Positions 30,438-34,633 of a stretch of DNA of 34,633 nucleotides are shown here, in pieces (within the stretch, counting starts at the first letter, position 1; every line of letters starts with the position of its first letter). Position numbers and translations under genes: made by a program. The notes under the pieces were generated by a model. The model searched no databases. It was not told where the DNA came from and saw nothing but the letters and a program-made list of their open reading frames with translations. The stretch lies in assembly GCA_033855775.1 (NCBI GenBank), contig JAWVFT010000076.1, positions 1-34,633 on the forward strand, given 5' to 3'. Origin of the DNA: DASVTR01 sp033855775 (GTDB lineage: Bacteria > Acidobacteriota > Blastocatellia > Pyrinomonadales > Pyrinomonadaceae).

Positions 30438-32978
30438 GTGCAAGGCATTGTTTCGCAGAGCAGAGAGAATCAGGCGGACGCGCGCGGCGGGCAGCGCGCG
30501 GAACGGCCCGCGCCGCTGTACGCGGAAGTGGCGATTCCGCTGCGCGTCATGCAGACTTTCACTTATCGCCTGCCGCTGCTGCTGCAACGTGAAGCACAAC
30601 TCGGCTCGCGCCTGCTCGTGCCATTCGGCCGCCAGCGCATGACGGGCTACATCGTCGCGCTGCTGGACGCGCTCGACCCCGCCGCCAATCTCCTCGAAGA
30701 TGAAATCAAAGAGGCCGAAGAACTGCTCGACACGGAGCCGCTGCTGACGCCGGAGATTCTTGACATCACACGTTGGGTGGCAGACTACTACGCCGCGCCA
30801 TGGGGCGAAGTCTTAAAGGCCGCGCTGCCCGCCGGCTTGAACGCGACGGTCGAACAAGTGCTCTCCATCACGCCCGAAGGACGCGACGAGCTATCGCGCC
30901 TGCCCCTGCATCGCACGGCGACGGCGAAGGCTCGCGCCCTGCGCTTCATCGCAGACGAAGGCGAAGTCTCTTTGCGCGCGGTCGCCAAGCTAATCGGGAC
31001 GAGTCGCGCCAACGCCGTCGCGCGCGAGTTGGAGCTAGCCGGATGGATAAAGCTCTCGCATCGCGCGCGCTCCGTGCTCGCCAGAGCGAAGCGACGCAAA
31101 GCCGTCCGACTGCTGCCCATCGAAGAGCACGCCGAGCCGCAAGCCGCGCGCGCGCTCTCGCCCAACCAGCTACGCATCGTTGACGCGCTCATCACGGCGG
31201 GCGGCGAACAAGGCTTCACAGACTTGCTCGAAGCCGCGGGCGTCAGCGCTTCGACGATTCAAACGCTTGAGAAAAAACGCATCGTCGAAGTCTTCGTCCG
31301 CGACGTGCGGCGCGACCCTTTGGCGGGCGCGACGCTGCCGCTCACAGACGATTTTAGCTTGACCGAAGCTCAGGCTTCAGCGCTGCGGGCCATCGAGCAG
31401 CCGCTCGCCGAAAATCGCTACGCGGCGTTTCTGCTGCACGGCGTCACAGGCAGCGGCAAGACCGAAGTTTACATACGAGCCATGCGCGAGGCTCTGCGTC
31501 TTAATCGTTCGGCGATGATGCTCGTGCCGGAAATCGCGCTCACGCCAGTCTTCTCGCGCCGCCTGCGCGCGTACTTCGGCGAGCAGGTGGCGATATTTCA
31601 TTCCTCTCTGACGACGGGCGAGCGTTTCGACGAGTGGAGCCGTTTGAAGAGAGGCGAAGCGCGCATCGTCATCGGCACGCGCTCCGCCGTTTTCGCGCCG
31701 GTCAGCCGCCTCGGCTTGATTGTGATAGACGAGGAACACGAAACTTCTTATCGTCAGCAGGAGTCGCCCTACTACAACGGGCGCGATACGGGAATCATGC
31801 GCGCCCTTAAGGAATCGGCGGTCGTCGTGCTCGGCTCGGCCACGCCGTCGCTCGAATCTTTCCACAACGCGCAGAGCGGCAAGTACACTTACCTTCAGTT
31901 GCCCGACCGCATCGGCATGCGCGCGATGGCGCGGGCGGAGATAATAGACATGCGCTCGGTCTTCGCAGCGCACGGTCGCCCCGAAGTCTTCTCCGCCGAA
32001 CTGCTCTCCGCGATTGAAGAGACGCACGCGCGAGGCGAACAGTCAATCATCCTGCTCAATCGTCGCGGCTATTCGAGCTTTGTCTTGTGTCGTTCCTGCG
32101 GCGAGTCAATCCATTGCCCCAACTGCGACGTGACGCTCACCTATCATCGCAGCGAGATGAGCCTCGTCTGTCATTACTGCAACCATCGCCGCGCCGCTCC
32201 CAGGCAATGTCCCGCTTGCTCCGGCAAGCACATTTACTACGTCGGCGAAGGAACAGAGCAGATTGAAGAGATGCTGCGGGCAAAGTTTCCCACGCTTCGC
32301 ATCGCGCGCCTCGACCGCGACACGACCTCGCGCCGCAAACTCTTCGAGCGCACGATTCTTGAGTTCGCTGCTGGCGAACTGGACATGCTCGTCGGCACAC
32401 AGATGCTCGCCAAGGGCCACGACTTCCCGAACGTCACGCTGGTCGGCGTCGTCTCCGTTGACGCCGGACTGGCCCTGCCAGACTTTCGCTCCGCCGAGCG
32501 CACCTTTCAACTGATTACTCAAGTCGCTGGCCGCGCCGGTCGGGGCGCGCTCGCAGGCCGCGTCCTGATTCAAACCTTTCACCCGCATCACTACGCCTTG
32601 AAGCACGCCTGCGCGCAGGACTACGCGGGCTTCTACAAAGAAGAGATACACTATCGCAAAAACATCAGCTATCCGCCCTTCGTCGCGCTCGCTTCCCTGC
32701 TCGTTCACGGCGAAGATTTGACGCGCGCCCAAGCCGTCTCAGCCGAACTCAAGCAAGCTCTCGAAACGGCCAACACAGACCGCGCCTGCCGCATCCTCGG
32801 CCCCGCCCCCGCTCCGCTGGCGCGACTCAAAGGCGAGCATCGCCTGCAACTCATCATCAAATCGCGCAGCCGCCCTCGCCTGCGCCAACTGATTGACATC
32901 GCTCTCGCAGAGACAGCCGCGCGCGGCGTTGACCTGCGCTCGCTCAACATCGAGATTGACCCTATAAATTTAATGTGA
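30438..32978 (+). CDS. priA: Primosomal protein N' (replication restart helicase)
   Basis: The frame extends back to 30285 through implausible sequence; GTG 30438 gives 846 residues and places the family's YAEVAIPLRVMQTFTYRLP near the N-terminus. It contains the 3'-DNA-binding domain (about 25-120), a winged-helix region (about 200-270), the helicase core with Walker A GVTGSGKT (335-342) and DEEH (431-434), and a zinc-binding cluster starting at C551 (CRSCGESIHCPNCD, then CHYCNH, then CPAC). The C-terminal helicase lobe ends with QVAGRAGRG. PriA reloads the replisome at stalled forks. Its coding end lies only 9 bp from lpxD, so the two are probably co-transcribed. No ribosome binding site is visible for the GTG. 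Confidence 0.93.
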   Translation: MQGIVSQSRENQADARGGQRAERPAPLYAEVAIPLRVMQTFTYRLPLLLQREAQLGSRLLVPFGRQRMTGYIVALLDALDPAANLLEDEIKEAEELLDTEPLLTPEILDITRWVADYYAAPWGEVLKAALPAGLNATVEQVLSITPEGRDELSRLPLHRTATAKARALRFIADEGEVSLRAVAKLIGTSRANAVARELELAGWIKLSHRARSVLARAKRRKAVRLLPIEEHAEPQAARALSPNQLRIVDALITAGGEQGFTDLLEAAGVSASTIQTLEKKRIVEVFVRDVRRDPLAGATLPLTDDFSLTEAQASALRAIEQPLAENRYAAFLLHGVTGSGKTEVYIRAMREALRLNRSAMMLVPEIALTPVFSRRLRAYFGEQVAIFHSSLTTGERFDEWSRLKRGEARIVIGTRSAVFAPVSRLGLIVIDEEHETSYRQQESPYYNGRDTGIMRALKESAVVVLGSATPSLESFHNAQSGKYTYLQLPDRIGMRAMARAEIIDMRSVFAAHGRPEVFSAELLSAIEETHARGEQSIILLNRRGYSSFVLCRSCGESIHCPNCDVTLTYHRSEMSLVCHYCNHRRAAPRQCPACSGKHIYYVGEGTEQIEEMLRAKFPTLRIARLDRDTTSRRKLFERTILEFAAGELDMLVGTQMLAKGHDFPNVTLVGVVSVDAGLALPDFRSAERTFQLITQVAGRAGRGALAGRVLIQTFHPHHYALKHACAQDYAGFYKEEIHYRKNISYPPFVALASLLVHGEDLTRAQAVSAELKQALETANTDRACRILGPAPAPLARLKGEHRLQLIIKSRSRPRLRQLIDIALAETAARGVDLRSLNIEIDPINLM

Positions 32979-32987
32979 AGGCTTCGT

Positions 32988-34040
32988 ATGAAACTTATAG
33001 AACTGGCCCGCCTGACGGGCGCGCGGCTTGATGATGAAAGCTCTGCTGACATGGACATCAGCGGGGCGGCTGGCCTCGATGATGCGGCGAGCGGCGAAGT
33101 GACGTTTCTCGCCAACCCGCGCTACACGCCGCGCGTTCAGATGACGCGCGCTTCCGCTATCTACGTCAGCGAAGAGACGGACGTGGGCCGCGACATCATC
33201 GTCCTTCGCGCGCCTGACCCGTACCTCGCCTACACGCGCGCGCTTCGCTTGTTCCACCCTGAGCCGGAGTTTGCGCCCTTCGTTCATCCGTCCGCCGTGA
33301 TTGACGAGACGGCGCGCGTCGCCGCTGATGTTTGGATTGGCGCGTGTGTCGCAGTTGGCCGCGAAGTCTCAATCGGCGCGGGCGTTCGTCTCTATCCGAA
33401 CGTGACCGTTTACGACGGCGCGCAGATTGGCGCCAACTCCGTCATCCATTCCGGCGCGGCTATCCGCGAAGGCACAATCATCGGCGAGCGCGTCACCGTT
33501 CATAACAACGTCGTCGTCGGCTCCGATGGCTTCGGCTACGCCAAAGACGAAGAGCGTCGCTGGCTCAAGATTCCGCAGGCGGGGCGCGTCGTCATCGAAG
33601 ACGACGTGGAAATCGGCGCAGGCACAACCATTGACTGCGCTTCGGTCGGCGAGACGCGCATCAAGCGCGGCGCGAAGATTGACAACCTCGTTCAAATCGG
33701 ACACTCATGCACCGTCGGCGAAGACTCTCTGCTCTGCGCGCAAGTCGGCCTCGCCGGAAGCTCGCACATCGGCAACCGCGTCATCCTCGCGGGCCAGGCC
33801 GGAGTCGCCGGACACTTGACCATCGGCGACGACGTTGTGCTGACAGCCAAAAGCGCCACGAGCCATAACGTCGAGCCGGGAAAAATCATCTCCGGCATTC
33901 CAGCCTTTGACAACCGCGACTGGCTGCGCTCGACCGCTGCCTTTCGTCGCCTCGGCGAAATGCAGCGGACCCTCCGCGCCCTCGAAGCCAGGCTGGCCGC
34001 GCTGGAAAAAAATCCAGACTCCAACACAGAATCCGCTTGA
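32988..34040 (+). CDS. lpxD: UDP-3-O-acylglucosamine N-acyltransferase
   Basis: A 350-residue LpxD. Residues 1-100 form the uridine-binding domain (ISGAAGLDDAASGEVTFLANPRY); about 100-300 are hexapeptide repeats of the left-handed beta-helix (VIDETARVAADVWIGACVAVG and onward); the catalytic His239 is in NLVQIGHSCTVGEDS, and GSDGFGYA is at 178-185. The C-terminal helix (about 315-345) is as expected. It adds the second hydroxyacyl chain in lipid A synthesis, which shows a diderm, lipid A-bearing cell. The ATG at 32988 follows AAGG. It sits just after priA, away from the usual lpxA/fabZ cluster. Confidence 0.95.
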   Translation: MKLIELARLTGARLDDESSADMDISGAAGLDDAASGEVTFLANPRYTPRVQMTRASAIYVSEETDVGRDIIVLRAPDPYLAYTRALRLFHPEPEFAPFVHPSAVIDETARVAADVWIGACVAVGREVSIGAGVRLYPNVTVYDGAQIGANSVIHSGAAIREGTIIGERVTVHNNVVVGSDGFGYAKDEERRWLKIPQAGRVVIEDDVEIGAGTTIDCASVGETRIKRGAKIDNLVQIGHSCTVGEDSLLCAQVGLAGSSHIGNRVILAGQAGVAGHLTIGDDVVLTAKSATSHNVEPGKIISGIPAFDNRDWLRSTAAFRRLGEMQRTLRALEARLAALEKNPDSNTESA

Positions 34041-34150
34041 CAGCCGCGAGCGCATGCAGGCATAATGCAAATTGAAATTGGTTTTCAATTTCGCCCAAAT
34101 TGTGAGCGAGATAAAAGCCAGCATCTTATTCGTTCCCTGAGGTGTCAGCA

Positions 34151-34444
34151 GTGCAAAACGGTCAGACCGCCGCGATTCAAACTCTCACTTCCCCTTGCGA
34201 TGAAGAAAGAGTCGAAGTTTTCATAGAGCAGCACGAAGGCTCTGAGCGCGTTGTGCTGCGTCAATCAACATGGACGGAGGGGCTTGGCTGGTGCGGCCAG
34301 AAAACGATTCGCCTCGACAGCGAACAGCTTGACGATTTGCATCGCGCGCTGACGGTCGCGCGCCATCGCATCAACCGGCAGCGCGCCGCGGCGGGTCACG
34401 TCCGCGAGGCAGCGCAGGTCATTCAATTGCCGACGCTCGCCTGA
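34151..34444 (+). CDS. Small uncharacterised protein, possibly PC4-like
   Basis: The frame opens with GTG at 34142, but a second GTG at 34151 is eight bases after GAGG and is preferred (97 residues, MQNGQTAAIQ). After a polar start, VEVFIEQHEGSERVVLRQSTW, then a W-x-x-K-T-I-R-L-x-x-E-Q-L-x-x-L block (about 47-66) resembles the single-stranded DNA-binding PC4/YdbC-type fold, in which a beta-sheet is followed by one helix. That is a weak match. The C-terminal 25 residues are basic then hydrophobic. It ends before a strong terminator. Function unknown. Confidence 0.65.
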   Translation: MQNGQTAAIQTLTSPCDEERVEVFIEQHEGSERVVLRQSTWTEGLGWCGQKTIRLDSEQLDDLHRALTVARHRINRQRAAAGHVREAAQVIQLPTLA

Positions 34445-34467
34445 GCCGTTCGATAGAAGTTAAAGCC

Positions 34468-34510
34468 AAAGGCCGACAGCGGAATCTTCCCTGCTGTCGG
34501 CCTTTTAGCT
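34468..34510 (+). terminator. Rho-independent terminator
   Basis: AAAGGCCGACAGC (34468-34480) pairs with GCTGTCGGCCTTT (34493-34505), loop of 12, and T-rich sequence follows. It lies between convergent genes and has T's on the minus side too (CCTTTGGCTTT), so it may work in both directions. Confidence 0.88.
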
Positions 34511-34533
34511 TTTCTTCTGCCCGTAGGATTAAT

Positions 34534-34633
34534 CTAACTGACTTGCCTGAGCGTAATCTTCTCCGTCGTGACGTTGGCCTTGCGCTCGGAAGTCAGTTTC
34601 TCCAACTCGTCAACATGAAGCTGCTCTTGATAA
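34534..34633 (-). CDS. C-terminal end of an unidentified protein (runs off the window)
   Basis: The minus strand is open from the window edge to TAG at 34536-34534. The last 32 residues read YQEQLHVDELEKLTSERK, then ANVTTEKITLRQVS. The other two minus frames are closed within this stretch. The piece is charged and probably helical, then beta. It is convergent with the preceding gene and shares the terminator. Too little is present to name a family. Confidence 0.5.
   Translation of the reverse strand, partial: YQEQLHVDELEKLTSERKANVTTEKITLRQVS

Noticed and set aside
1..34633. tRNA, rRNA or prophage/insertion sequence genes
   Set aside because: No T-loop or anticodon arrangement, transposase motif or integrase was seen on either strand.

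Overview
The window is about 34.6 kb of GC-rich bacterial chromosome carrying mostly housekeeping and cell-envelope genes. A TonB-dependent receptor and LpxD indicate a Gram-negative, diderm organism. GC richness, a DUF6335-type acidic protein, a large receptor with an N-terminal carboxypeptidase-regulatory-like domain, several secreted proteins of unknown family and many intergenic heptamer repeats suggest Acidobacteriota, perhaps class Blastocatellia. That placement is inference: no rRNA gene is present.

Layout. 1-409 is the N-terminus of aconitase (minus). 888-1283 is a DUF6335-like protein (plus). 1449-5773 (minus) holds a tyrosinase, D-aminoacyl-tRNA deacylase, a short-chain dehydrogenase, gatB and a rhodanese-domain gene whose in-frame UGA is best read as selenocysteine. 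5862-6953 is a secreted coiled-coil protein; 7213-7620 is a small membrane protein ending at a strong terminator. 7740-13745 (minus) is a vitamin B12 uptake locus: canonical cobalamin riboswitch with intrinsic terminator, btuF-btuC-btuD, then a second, atypical cobalamin-type leader and a TonB-dependent receptor. 13980-15332 (plus) holds mtnA and a 52-residue metallothionein. 15485-22518 (minus) holds a UDP-sugar epimerase, UDP-glucose dehydrogenase, a FecR-like secreted protein with a structured leader, a Tat-exported aspartylglucosaminidase, and phytoene synthase plus polyprenyl synthase for carotenoids. Two uncharacterised proteins follow (22743-23690, minus). 23872-26874 (plus) is coaBC and two tandem uracil-DNA glycosylase-like genes. 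27385-30181 holds a subtilisin-like protease, a possible DUF6065-like protein and a free-standing I9-propeptide-like protein. 30438-34444 (plus) holds priA, lpxD and a small protein; a minus-strand gene end closes the window.

The two strongest unusual signals are: (1) the rhodanese at 5387-5773, which continues in frame through UGA in a C-T-U motif and has a hairpin with an apical GU loop at the right distance for a bacterial SECIS; and (2) intergenic arrays of 7-bp units (GTGAYGA, AATCGTG/AACGATG, AAGTCCA, GCTGACT) that differ in sequence but share the period of seven and, mostly, an inverted-arm layout. These arrays abut or overlap stop codons and sit directly upstream of two start codons.
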